From NCBI RefSeq assembly GCF_000307875.1, contig NZ_AJLS01000184.1:1-57178 (forward strand): a stretch of 57,178 nucleotides of DNA, given 5' to 3'. Under the pieces are notes generated by a model. That model saw only the letters and a program-made list of their open reading frames with translations. It was not told the origin of the DNA and searched no databases. Each line of letters begins with the position of its first letter. Position 1 is the stretch's first letter. A program made the translations under genes and the position numbers. The DNA comes from Neobacillus bataviensis LMG 21833 (GTDB lineage Bacteria > Bacillota > Bacilli > Bacillales > Cytobacillaceae). This document shows positions 8,385-16,011 of this stretch, one piece after another.

Positions 8385-8408
8385 TCAGAAGTAGTTGAAT
8401 TTTGGGGA

Positions 8409-8710
8409 ACCTGTTGTTAAGGCTATAGAAGAAACTCCATAAGAGGCACCAGACATCAAACCTGTAAATATTATTATCCAACAGGGCAGTAACCAATTTG
8501 AAATTTCACCTATAAAAAGGAAGCTTTTGATGCTGCACTCAATCAAAGGAAGCCAGACGAAAAATCGGTGGTGCAGCGTAAGCAGATTCCATTCGCCTAT
8601 TCATCTAGTGAAACAAATATGATGTTTATTTGAACATGATCATTGTGGGGATATTAAAAACCTAAAATTACCTGAAATGAAAAAACTTGATTTACTGCCT
8701 GAAATCATTT
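8409..8710 (+). pseudogene. decayed coding remnant, unrecognised
   Basis: Stretches with protein-like composition appear in shifting frames: EPVVKAIEETP, then PDIKPVNIIIQQGSNQFEISP, EAFDAALNQRKPDEKSVVQ and LPEMKKLDLLPEII. They are broken by stops and frameshifts. This looks like the tail of a gene that decayed next to the IS element. I cannot name the family. From 8711 to about 8890 I see no gene. Confidence 0.4.
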
Positions 8711-8894
8711 AGAATTAAGCTTACAAAAAACGGAAGGGTGACCTTGGAACGATGATCTTATAATCCTATTTCGTATGAAAAAAATACAATCTTTTTTTCT
8801 GAATAGGATTAGTCTGTACTTTTATACAAGTCGATAAGATCAAAGTGTCCCATCATACTGGGGTATTTTTCCGCCTTGAAATAGTATTGTACTG

Positions 8895-8920
8895 CCTCCT
8901 GTTCAGACATTACCAGGAGG
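8895..8920 (+). promoter_or_regulatory. hairpin sequestering the ribosome binding site of the MFS gene
   Basis: CCTCCTG (8895-8901) is the exact complement of CAGGAGG (8914-8920), a 7-bp stem with a 12-nt loop. The 3' arm is the Shine-Dalgarno of the gene starting at 8928. The run TTTTTAT after the stem could also make it a weak terminator. Either way it would limit expression unless opened. Confidence 0.6.
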
Positions 8921-8927
8921 TTTTTAT

Positions 8928-10175
8928 ATGGAAAAAAACGTAACACAAACGGCTCCATCAAGAGGCTTATTTCACAATCGCGTCTTTCTCGCCATTATTA
9001 TGTCAGGATTATTCCTACAGGTTGGTATATGGGTACGAAACTTTGCCGTTCTCCTATTTGTAATGGATCAGACAAATGGCGATGCCTTTGCCGTTTCGAT
9101 GATTTCAGTAGCAGAATTTGCGCCAATCTTTATTTTTTCCTTTATCGGCGGAACCTTTGCGGATCGCTGGGCACCGAAAAAAACAATGGTTTGGTGCGAT
9201 ATCTTGAGTGCAGTATCCATTTTTGTTGTGCTGATTACACTCGTTTTCGGGACGTGGAAAGTCGTCTTTTTCGCGACGTTAATCTCAGCCATTCTGTCAC
9301 AGTTCTCCCAGCCATCTGGGATGAAATTGTTTAAAATGCATTTGTCGCCAGACCAAGTGCAGCAGGCGATGTCGGTTTACCAAACCGTGTTTGCTGTTTT
9401 TATGGTTTTAGGCCCGGTGATTGGAACGTTCGTTTTTCAATCGTTTGGAATTGATATCTCCATCACCATTACTGGTCTTGCTTTCTTACTTTCAGCCGCT
9501 GCACTCGGATTCCTGCCAAAGGATCGCCCATTAGAAGAAGTGGGAGAATCAACTTTATTGCAGGAAATGAAAAGTGGTATAAAGTATGTTCTTGGAAAAA
9601 AAGAATTGAGCCTATTAGGTCTATGTTTCATGGCTGCAGGGCTTGGAATTGGCTTCATTAACCCGTTATCGATTTTTCTTGTCACCGAACAACTAGGCTT
9701 GCCAAAGGAAAATCTTCAATGGCTACTAATGGTTAATGGTGTCGGAATGATTATTGGCGGTGCCGTGGCAATGATTTTTGCAAAAAATGTAGCGCCGCAG
9801 CGATTGCTTGTTTTTGGAATGCTGGTTAATGGGATTGGCATTGCGGTTATGGGCTGGTCAACAAACATAACGATTACGTTGATTGCCGAGTTCTTTAACG
9901 GTCTGATGATGCCATGTATCCAAATTGGAATCAATACATTGATTTTGAAAAAAACAGAAGAGGCCTTTATTGGCAGGGTCAATGGGATTTTAAGCCCACT
10001 ATTCGCAGGATCAATGGTGATCACGATGAGTTTTGCTGGTGTGTTAAAAGAGAATTTTTCATTGGTAACCACATTTGAAATATCGGCGATTCTTTTTATC
10101 ATCGGTGTACTTGTGATCTTGCCGATATACAATCAAAAACAACAAACAAAAGCCGAAGTTCTTGGTTCAAAATAG
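8928..10175 (+). CDS. MFS efflux transporter (MFS_3 type)
   Basis: A 415-residue integral membrane protein with about 12 hydrophobic segments, of the major facilitator group that includes macrolide and siderophore exporters. The GGTFADRWAPKK segment near residue 75 matches the MFS loop 2-3 signature (G-x3-D-R-x-G/x-R/K). The N-terminus is short and charged and the C-terminus is polar, as usual. Substrate cannot be assigned. The RBS AGGAGG is optimally placed for ATG 8928 but is buried in a hairpin, which suggests conditional translation such as drug-induced attenuation. A PAP2-type phosphatase gene follows after 16 nt and was probably co-transcribed. Confidence 0.85.
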   Translation: MEKNVTQTAPSRGLFHNRVFLAIIMSGLFLQVGIWVRNFAVLLFVMDQTNGDAFAVSMISVAEFAPIFIFSFIGGTFADRWAPKKTMVWCDILSAVSIFVVLITLVFGTWKVVFFATLISAILSQFSQPSGMKLFKMHLSPDQVQQAMSVYQTVFAVFMVLGPVIGTFVFQSFGIDISITITGLAFLLSAAALGFLPKDRPLEEVGESTLLQEMKSGIKYVLGKKELSLLGLCFMAAGLGIGFINPLSIFLVTEQLGLPKENLQWLLMVNGVGMIIGGAVAMIFAKNVAPQRLLVFGMLVNGIGIAVMGWSTNITITLIAEFFNGLMMPCIQIGINTLILKKTEEAFIGRVNGILSPLFAGSMVITMSFAGVLKENFSLVTTFEISAILFIIGVLVILPIYNQKQQTKAEVLGSK

Positions 10176-10191
10176 CAGGAGGTTGTAAATC

Positions 10192-10804
10192 ATGTCTTTA
10201 TCGCAAGTAAACATCGATGCCTTTCGCGCAATCAATGATTTAGGAAAAGAATATGATTCTTTAAACCCAATCGCCATCTTCATGGCAGAATATATGTTAT
10301 ATATTTTAGCCGCTGGATTATTAGTTTATTGGTTCACCCGGATCAACAAAAATAGAATGATGGTTATCCAAAGTGTGGTTGCTGTTGTAATAGCTGAAGT
10401 CCTTGGTAAAGTCCCCAGGGAACTTTTATTCGCATAACCAGCCGTTTGCCGTGCTGCCGCATGTAAACAAGTTAGTTGACCATGCAATCGATAACTCATT
10501 TCCAAGTGACCACTCGATTCTGTTCTTCTCCATCTGTTTTTCGATTTGGTTAGTCAGGAAAAATGAGGGCTGGATTTGGTTAGTCGTTGCAGCTTTAGTG
10601 GCTATCTCCCGTGTTATGGTTGGTGTACACTATCCCGGCGACGTCCTTACCGGCGCCATCTTCGGAATCATTGCCGCCATCATTTCCTATTGGCTCGTTC
10701 CGAAGCTCGGCTTTGTTAAATCCATCGTGAAGCAATATGAAAAAGTAGAACAATCCATACTGCCAATAAAAGCGAAAAGCAAAGACCAATCCAATCATTT
10801 ATAA
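10192..10804 (+). pseudogene. undecaprenyl-diphosphatase BcrC/PAP2 type, frameshifted
   Basis: Two overlapping frames together make one PAP2 protein of about 203 residues. The N-terminal part (10192-10437) carries membrane segments and the C-terminal part has the phosphatase motifs NSFPSDHS and SRVMVGVHYPGDV, with SHNQPF upstream. The frames join if one C is removed from CCCC at 10413-10416, giving a run through GKVPGNFYSHNQPF. This family dephosphorylates undecaprenyl pyrophosphate at the outer membrane face and gives bacitracin resistance. Its position behind an MFS exporter fits an antimicrobial-resistance pair. The cause may be a true mutation, phase variation in the C run, or a sequencing error. 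The cell also has uppP (43157-43939), which could compensate. Confidence 0.85.
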
Positions 10805-10814
10805 ACAGCAAAAT

Positions 10815-10843
10815 CTCATTGAACTAGTTTCAATGAGGTTTTA
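10815..10843 (+). terminator. terminator after the PAP2 gene
   Basis: CTCATTGA and TCAATGAG form a perfect 8-bp stem, followed by GTTTTATTAT. Confidence 0.8.
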
Positions 10844-10892
10844 TTATGTTATGTAAGAATCTTTTTATAGGAATTCCCCCATAAAAGTAGTT

Positions 10893-10985
10893 TTAACGGG
10901 TTAAATGGTAGATTGCTTTGGCATAAATGTGCATGGCCTTAAACATTTTCTCTATTTTGCGTAGTTCTGTTATTAAATTATCCAT
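10893..10985 (-). CDS. possible small protein (30 aa)
   Basis: An open frame on the minus strand encodes 30 residues beginning MDNLITELRKIEKMFKAMHI, amphipathic and basic. It has an excellent ribosome binding site, GGAGGAATAGC before ATG, which is the main reason to take it seriously. No family recognised. It lies alone in a long intergenic region. Confidence 0.35.
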   Translation of the reverse strand: MDNLITELRKIEKMFKAMHIYAKAIYHLTR

Positions 10986-11440
10986 GCTATTCCTCCATTC
11001 TTTTTACTAAAGGCGGGAGGCAAGGCCATCAGCTCTTTTCTCCTTTATAGTTAGCAATTTTCTACGTGACCAAGTGTTACAGCCATGACAGCTTTAATTG
11101 TACTTTATTTTCAGTCTGAAAAAATACCTTTGGATACTCGATGCGGAAGGTTCATTTGTTACTTCCAATTCAGCATATCATCCTTATTATTCTCCTTTTA
11201 TAAAATTATTTGCGTACATCTTTGGGTAAAATTGCATGCTCATGCATCTTGGCAAAATAAAAGGCGACTTGTTGTTGGAGTCAGCCTCATTTATAGTTCT
11301 TTAAAATAATCCGGTTGATGGATTCTCATTTTTTTTGAAGTTACCGAGATAATCTTTTCTCTTTTTAAATGGTTAATGCCAAATGATGGAGATTGAAATG
11401 AACGAATGATGAACAAATTATAAACGTTTTAAATGGAGAA
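10986..11440. other. intergenic region without recognised gene
   Basis: AT-rich. A 74-residue plus-strand frame at 11085-11309 lacks a ribosome binding site and has cysteine- and aromatic-rich composition unlike a protein. I see no RNA gene or convincing promoter here. Confidence 0.5.
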
Positions 11441-11487
11441 AGAGGCTAACCCAAAGGTTATTTATAACACCTTTTGGTTCAGCCTCT
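11441..11487 (-). terminator. terminator of the tadG transcript
   Basis: AGAGGCTAA-CCCAAAGG and CCTTTTGG-TTCAGCCTCT form a long interrupted stem just past the stop of the minus-strand tadG gene. The minus-strand trailing sequence TTTCTCC is only moderately T-rich. Confidence 0.6.
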
Positions 11488-11498
11488 AATCTCGATGG

Positions 11499-12395
11499 TT
11501 ACTCAATTAATTTTGAAGTTATCTTTGAATCAATCCCAATAAAATCTTCTGGAAAGTCATTATTGACAATATCATAAGAATCTTCAACTGTTAAAATTAA
11601 TCTTTTTGCCTGTTCATTGTAATCATTTATCCTTACCTTGAGTAGAACAATGTCACTAAGGGGAATGACAAATTTATTTTTTAAATTTGAGTCATACTTT
11701 TTATTATTGATAACTTTGTTCGATAAGCTAAATAGATAGACTGATTTATTTTGGTTATACACATTAGCAACTTCTTGTTTAATATTAGCAACAACTCCTT
11801 TTGTTACAGTTATTCCATCCTTATATTTAACCTTGAAATAAGTCTTTTCTGCCACATTAGGATAAAAAATATCAAAATCATCTTTCCACAAACTTTCAAA
11901 ATCTCCCGGTCCTGTCTTTTCCCACGCTTCAATTTTTGCACCCGGCTGATAGATATCATCTAAATTAATAAACGGCAATGCCTCTCCATCCCAATTAGAG
12001 GAAAATTTCGCTTTTGCCTTAACAGTTAATGAAAAGGATTTTGTGGTAAGGGCATTTGCAAAAAATTTTGGTACACCTTGCGTCATTTCCACTTCTATTA
12101 TTCCTTTTGCTCTATCTACCAATGGTTTTTTAACTGTTGCAGCTTGCTTTAGATTTGAATCAGCCATCCCCATTACAATTGTTTCCACTTGTGTATCTGT
12201 TGACTTGGGAGCTGCAAGTGCCCCTGCTAATGCTGCCGCATCAGCAGCAGTCTGTAGGTTGCTTTTTTGATTATACATATAACCCACATCAATCACGATG
12301 GCAGTAAATCCAAGTAATGCTACAAGTGAGACTGCAAATAGAACAAGTGACTGGCCGGATTCCTCTTTTAATATCGCTTTAAGCTTCGTTAACAT
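11499..12395 (-). CDS. tadG: TadG-like Flp pilus assembly protein
   Basis: A 298-residue protein. The N-terminus holds the TadG-like motif EESGQSLVLFAVSLVALLGF, then IDVGYMYNQKSNLQTAADAAALAGA, the defining region of this family with a single membrane helix at about residues 15-40. The rest is an extracellular domain of unknown fold. Such pseudopilin-like proteins anchor or cap Tad pili at the surface. It begins 3 bases after the DUF192 gene stop on the same strand, so the two form a unit transcribed away from the main tad operon at 12984-19257. The gap between them probably holds divergent promoters. Confidence 0.85.
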   Translation of the reverse strand: MLTKLKAILKEESGQSLVLFAVSLVALLGFTAIVIDVGYMYNQKSNLQTAADAAALAGALAAPKSTDTQVETIVMGMADSNLKQAATVKKPLVDRAKGIIEVEMTQGVPKFFANALTTKSFSLTVKAKAKFSSNWDGEALPFINLDDIYQPGAKIEAWEKTGPGDFESLWKDDFDIFYPNVAEKTYFKVKYKDGITVTKGVVANIKQEVANVYNQNKSVYLFSLSNKVINNKKYDSNLKNKFVIPLSDIVLLKVRINDYNEQAKRLILTVEDSYDIVNNDFPEDFIGIDSKITSKLIE

Positions 12396-12398
12396 AGT

Positions 12399-12749
12399 TT
12401 ATCCCACTTTCCCCTGTTGGTTTTGACATAAGATCCTATTACCTATTTGAATATCAAGCATTTCAATCGCCCCTGCTGGAAGTTCTAAAGTGGAATAAGC
12501 GGCTTTTTGTGGTTTTGTCATTTTCCACGGCTTTAAGCTGTGGTGCATCTCGATAACTTTATGTTGTTCATTAAGGAGAACAACATCGATGGGGAACTTC
12601 ATAAAAAACATATGAACCGCGTTGCAGGGTATGATCCACAACCCTTCATCCTTAAGGGGCTCCTTTCGAAACATGAGTCCTTTAAGCCGTTTGAAAAAAG
12701 AATCTGCCTTTTTTATTTGATAGGGGATCAAAATGTTTCTTTCCTTCAT
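12399..12749 (-). CDS. DUF192 family protein
   Basis: A 116-residue protein with the DUF192 layout: ADSFFKRLKGLMFR, then AVHMFFMKFPIDVVLLN, an ELPAGAIEML segment and a final hydrophilic strand. Start ATG has GAGAGGTG upstream on the minus strand. DUF192 is a small beta-rich domain of unknown function. Here there is no signal peptide, so it should be cytoplasmic. It is the promoter-proximal gene of the pair with tadG, and I infer a link to pilus assembly from position alone. Confidence 0.85.
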   Translation of the reverse strand: MKERNILIPYQIKKADSFFKRLKGLMFRKEPLKDEGLWIIPCNAVHMFFMKFPIDVVLLNEQHKVIEMHHSLKPWKMTKPQKAAYSTLELPAGAIEMLDIQIGNRILCQNQQGKVG

Positions 12750-12806
12750 ATTAAATCACCTCTCTATGGATAATACATTCATTATAATAAACAATTTGTT
12801 TTATAT

Positions 12807-12813
12807 AAAGAAC
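12807..12813 (-). promoter_or_regulatory. predicted SinR-type half site
   Basis: AAAGAAC is the reverse complement of GTTCTTT and matches the B. subtilis SinR box GTTCTYT. It lies in the divergent region between the DUF192/tadG unit and flp. A 7-mer alone is weak evidence; it gains weight from the palindrome at 12933 and the linked SinR-like gene. Confidence 0.35.
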
Positions 12814-12932
12814 AAGAAACTAAGAAAAAACGAGGATGATAGAGAAAAAAGGGTAATTAGTCCTAAAAATTCACTAAAACGAATGAAAATGACTGTTTTC
12901 AAATCCGCTTGTTCATTATATATTAAATACAT

Positions 12933-12948
12933 GTTCTAAATATAGAAC
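12933..12948. promoter_or_regulatory. perfect palindromic operator candidate upstream of flp
   Basis: GTTCTA-AATA-TAGAAC is a perfect 16-bp inverted repeat 35 bases before the flp start. Both arms begin with the GTTCT core of SinR operators. A SinR-like gene ends the same locus at 19332-19661. Binding is inferred. Confidence 0.55.
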
Positions 12949-12983
12949 GTAATATAAAATTAACTTTAATAGGAGGAATTGAA

Positions 12984-13160
12984 ATGTTGAAAAAAATGAA
13001 AAACCTAGTAGTGGAAGAAAAAGGGCAAGCGTTAACGGAGTACGGGTTGATTATCGGGCTTATCGCTGTGGCATTGTTAGTTGTTGTGGTTGCTTTAGGG
13101 GATCAAATTAAAGCAAAATTTAATGAAATTATTGTTGGATTAGGTGGAACTGCAAAATAA
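12984..13160 (+). CDS. flp: Flp/Fap type IVb pilin
   Basis: A 58-residue prepilin, the usual size for Flp major pilins. The leader MLKKMKNLVVEEKG ends in glycine 14, where the TadV prepilin peptidase is expected to cut. The mature protein starts QALTEYGLIIG, with the conserved Glu at +5 and adjacent Tyr, then one hydrophobic helix (about 20-40). AGGAGGAATTG gives a strong ribosome binding site for ATG 12984. It is first in the tad operon and followed by a hairpin that would favour high pilin output over downstream genes. Confidence 0.95.
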   Translation: MLKKMKNLVVEEKGQALTEYGLIIGLIAVALLVVVVALGDQIKAKFNEIIVGLGGTAK

Positions 13161-13169
13161 TATACATTT

Positions 13170-13205
13170 AGCCCTGCTTTTCAGGCACGAGAAGCAGGGC
13201 TTTAC
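13170..13205 (+). terminator. hairpin between flp and tadV, probably a partial terminator
   Basis: AGCCCTGCTT and GAAGCAGGGCT form a 10-bp stem followed by only TTTACC, a weak T tract. This arrangement allows some read-through, giving much more pilin mRNA than assembly-gene mRNA. Confidence 0.7.
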
Positions 13206-13229
13206 CTTATAGAAGGGAGTAACAGTCTC

Positions 13230-13736
13230 TTGGAAAAAGTCATTCTAGTCATTGTTCTTTTTATTTGTTTATTTACAGATATTAGGTCGCGGAAAATATT
13301 AAATATTGTGACATTGCCAGCTATTGTGTTTGGATTATTTTTTTACTTATCTACTACTGGATTTGAAGGTTTTCTATTTAGTGGCAAGGGCTTTCTTGTT
13401 GGCTTAGGGTTACTCATCATCCCCTACATATTAGGCGGTATGGGAGCTGGAGACGTAAAGTTAATGGCGGCAATCGGAGCATTAATGGGGACAGGTTTTG
13501 TTTTTTATGCGTTTATTTATACTGCACTATTTGGTGGAGTTATTGGACTTTTGCTGATTATTAAACAAAGAGGAATTGTTAACTTGATGAAATCGTCTAT
13601 ATTTACACTAGTTTTTTTTCGCAGCAATCTTGGATCTATAATAATTGAAAAAGATAAGCAGTCAAGTATCTCATTCCCTTATGGTATCGCTATCGTCTTA
13701 GGCACATTTTGTACACTTATCTGGGGTGGATTCTGA
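13230..13736 (+). CDS. tadV: TadV/CpaA prepilin peptidase (A24)
   Basis: A 168-residue polytopic membrane aspartic peptidase that removes the leader from Flp and the TadE/TadG pseudopilins. The two catalytic aspartates are visible: Asp17 in LFTDIRSRKI and Asp75 in GMGAGDVK. It lacks the N-methylation domain, as is normal for the tad-type enzymes. The start is TTG at 13230 with AAGGGAG upstream at a long spacing of about 12; this start is the least certain part. Its stop overlaps the tadE start in TGATG, indicating translational coupling. Confidence 0.92.
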   Translation: MEKVILVIVLFICLFTDIRSRKILNIVTLPAIVFGLFFYLSTTGFEGFLFSGKGFLVGLGLLIIPYILGGMGAGDVKLMAAIGALMGTGFVFYAFIYTALFGGVIGLLLIIKQRGIVNLMKSSIFTLVFFRSNLGSIIIEKDKQSSISFPYGIAIVLGTFCTLIWGGF

Positions 13737-14134
13737 TGAAATCCGAAAAAGGGCAATCACTCGTTGAATTTGCGCTGGTTCTTCCATTAATCATCGTACT
13801 GTTATTTGCCATTGTTGATTTCGGCAGGGCTTTTCATGTGTATCTCACACTTGATCATACAGGAAGGGAAGTTGCACGACTAATTAGTGTAGGTGGAAAA
13901 GAAGCTGATATTGTAAACGTCATTACCTCAACTAAAACCAGTATCGATACAGATGAAAGCCAACTAACTGTTACCTACCCTAAAACAAAATTGTCTAGTG
14001 GCTCAGAAGCGAAGGTGACATTAACCTATCCATTTAAATTTATTACACCATTGGCAGGAATCGTAGATGCATTCTTTCATACAAAGATCTCAGAACCTTT
14101 AATTACGGATACGACAGTGATGAGGGTGGAATAG
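13736..14134 (+). CDS. tadE: TadE-like pseudopilin
   Basis: A 132-residue protein beginning MKSEKGQSLVEFALVLPLII, the TadE signature: a short basic leader ending in glycine, Glu at +5 of the mature protein, and a single membrane helix. A DFGRAF motif and a soluble domain follow. Minor pilins of this class are processed by TadV and help initiate pili. I chose ATG 13736, which overlaps the tadV stop, over the in-frame upstream ATG at 13709 because the leader then has the correct length. Confidence 0.9.
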   Translation: MKSEKGQSLVEFALVLPLIIVLLFAIVDFGRAFHVYLTLDHTGREVARLISVGGKEADIVNVITSTKTSIDTDESQLTVTYPKTKLSSGSEAKVTLTYPFKFITPLAGIVDAFFHTKISEPLITDTTVMRVE

Positions 14135-14201
14135 GGCTAAGAATAAAGAAGAAGATTAAAATTCGCATAAATAAAGTGGTTCGGGATGTTAGGAGGGCGT
14201 C

Positions 14202-14798
14202 ATGAATACAAAAAAAATCTGGATGATATCAGTCATATTAGGAATGGCGGTAGCGGCATTTGCCTACATTACTATCTTTTCAAAAGAAACGGTTACAACG
14301 GCTTCCGGGACAGAAAGCAGTCAAGAACAAAAGAAGGAAGATCAATCAAGCAAACAAGCTGAAAAAAAGAAGGAAGAAAAGGCGAAAAAGCCGGAACGGG
14401 AATTCACTAATTCTATTGTTGCGGTAAGTAAAGGAAAACGGGCGATCTCGTTAAAAGTCAACCTTGAACAGGGGGTATCTGGTTATGTTGCTCCTAATTC
14501 GATGGTGGATGTCATTGCATATGAAACAACAAAAGATGATGCAACAGGTAAGGAGTTTAAATCATCTGTGCTGGTTCTTGAAAATGCCAAGGTATTAACC
14601 TCGGGTAAATCCGCTGACAATAAGGCGGAGGCATTACAATATGAAACGGTAACAGTCGAAGTTACACCTGAAGAAGGTGTCATGCTGGGGTTAGCTGCAA
14701 AAGACAAAGATGGATTCTATTTAATGCTTAGAAATACGGAGGATACTGAAAGCGGAAAAGCGGGAATTAAACAAACAAGAGAGGTTATTAAAGAGTAG
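14202..14798 (+). CDS. cpaB: CpaB/RcpC-like pilus assembly protein
   Basis: A 198-residue protein with one N-terminal membrane anchor (about residues 7-26), a highly charged Lys/Glu-rich linker (about 40-68) and a C-terminal beta-rich domain. The segment SKGKRAISLKVNLEQGVSGYVAPNSMVDVIAY is the RcpC/CpaB domain signature. In diderms CpaB works with the secretin at the periplasmic side. Here there is no outer membrane and no secretin gene, so it may organise the pilus path through the cell wall. GTTAGGAGGGCGTC precedes ATG 14202. Confidence 0.88.
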   Translation: MNTKKIWMISVILGMAVAAFAYITIFSKETVTTASGTESSQEQKKEDQSSKQAEKKKEEKAKKPEREFTNSIVAVSKGKRAISLKVNLEQGVSGYVAPNSMVDVIAYETTKDDATGKEFKSSVLVLENAKVLTSGKSADNKAEALQYETVTVEVTPEEGVMLGLAAKDKDGFYLMLRNTEDTESGKAGIKQTREVIKE

Positions 14799-14811
14799 GA
14801 GGCAGAAACGA

Positions 14812-15999
14812 ATGATGATAAACTGGGTTTATTTTTCCGATACAAATATCCATCTAGAGGATTTAAAATCACTTTTAGAGAAACAACAATTTCAACTGAA
14901 AATAGCAAGTCAAGTCGAAAAGTTACATAACCTCCTAAATGATCATAATCAGACTGTCCTATTTATTAAAGCGCATACTTTGTATAACGAATACGACTTT
15001 TGCCAGGAAATTTCTGTTCTTTATCCGCATGTTTATATCATTTTAATTGTTGCCGATAATATGGAGAATCTGAAAAAGGCTATGCTTATGGGGGCATCAG
15101 ATACCATCCGTTCGTCCCATACCATGGAGGAACTTAGTGAAACAGTTGATCATGCAAAGAAATATATGGGACATCGGGCAAAAATGGATCAAAAGTATAT
15201 CAATCTCGTAAAAGAAAAAAGCAAAGTCATCGCTGTTACCAATCCCAAGGGTGGAGTTGGCCGGACGATTTTAACGGTTAATCTTGCTGTTGCATTGGCA
15301 AAAACGGGGAAGAAGGTTGCTGTAATTGATGGGAATCTTCAATTTGGCGAGGTGGCTATGTATTTTAATGAAAAGCCGAAAAGGACCATCTATGAATGGG
15401 TTAAGGAAGCATATGGACGGGAGCATTATGCCATTACTCAATATATGACCACTGTCGAGGGGGATGTATCTGTTCTTGCTGCACCGCATCGACCTGAATT
15501 TTTTGAGGGTATCTCCGAAGATCATATGAAAGAAGCCATTGAAGCAGCTAAGAAACTATTTGATGTTGTTTTGATTGATATGCCTGCCAATATTTCGGAA
15601 ATTCATTTGCGGTGTCTTGACTTATCTGATGAGATCCTGTTGCTTACAAGAAATGAAATATCTGTTTTAAGGCTGACACAGCTCTATTTAGAAACCTTAG
15701 AAACGATCAGATTGAAGGATAAAGTTAGGCTTCTTTTAAACAGGCATGTAAAAGGGGAAGGGCTTGAACTTAAAAAAGTAGAAGAAATCTTAGGTTTAAG
15801 TGTTTATCATACTTTACCGGAGCAAGGAAATGTCGCTGCCTCTTCTATCAAGTCGGGTCAGCCGCTTATTCTGTCAAACTCTCGAAGCCACCTCGGCAAG
15901 GCTATATGGCATTTATCAGAAAAGCTTTTTGAGCATACCAAAAGTGATGTTTTGGTGGAAAAAAAGAAAGAGAAACGTTGGTCCCTCATTGGGCGGTAA
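14812..15999 (+). CDS. tadZ: TadZ/CpaE ParA-like localisation ATPase
   Basis: A 395-residue protein. Residues about 1-125 resemble an atypical response-regulator receiver domain. The rest is a MinD/ParA ATPase with deviant Walker A KGGVGRT at residues 146-152 and VAVIDGNLQFG as the next conserved strand. The usual final KT is RT here. TadZ proteins localise the Tad machine at a pole or focus and are pseudo-ATPases in some lineages. AGGAGGCAG lies upstream of ATG 14812; tadA begins 12 nt after its stop, so the genes are one operon. Confidence 0.9.
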   Translation: MMINWVYFSDTNIHLEDLKSLLEKQQFQLKIASQVEKLHNLLNDHNQTVLFIKAHTLYNEYDFCQEISVLYPHVYIILIVADNMENLKKAMLMGASDTIRSSHTMEELSETVDHAKKYMGHRAKMDQKYINLVKEKSKVIAVTNPKGGVGRTILTVNLAVALAKTGKKVAVIDGNLQFGEVAMYFNEKPKRTIYEWVKEAYGREHYAITQYMTTVEGDVSVLAAPHRPEFFEGISEDHMKEAIEAAKKLFDVVLIDMPANISEIHLRCLDLSDEILLLTRNEISVLRLTQLYLETLETIRLKDKVRLLLNRHVKGEGLELKKVEEILGLSVYHTLPEQGNVAASSIKSGQPLILSNSRSHLGKAIWHLSEKLFEHTKSDVLVEKKKEKRWSLIGR

Positions 16000-16011
16000 G
16001 GAGGAAAGGGA

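Noticed and set aside
11085..11309. 74-residue open frame
   Set aside because: No ribosome binding site, no promoter, aromatic/cysteine-rich composition unlike a protein.
12733..12939. 68-residue open frame upstream of flp
   Set aside because: It overlaps the DUF192 start region and the candidate operator, has no RBS, and consists of AT-rich low-complexity codons.
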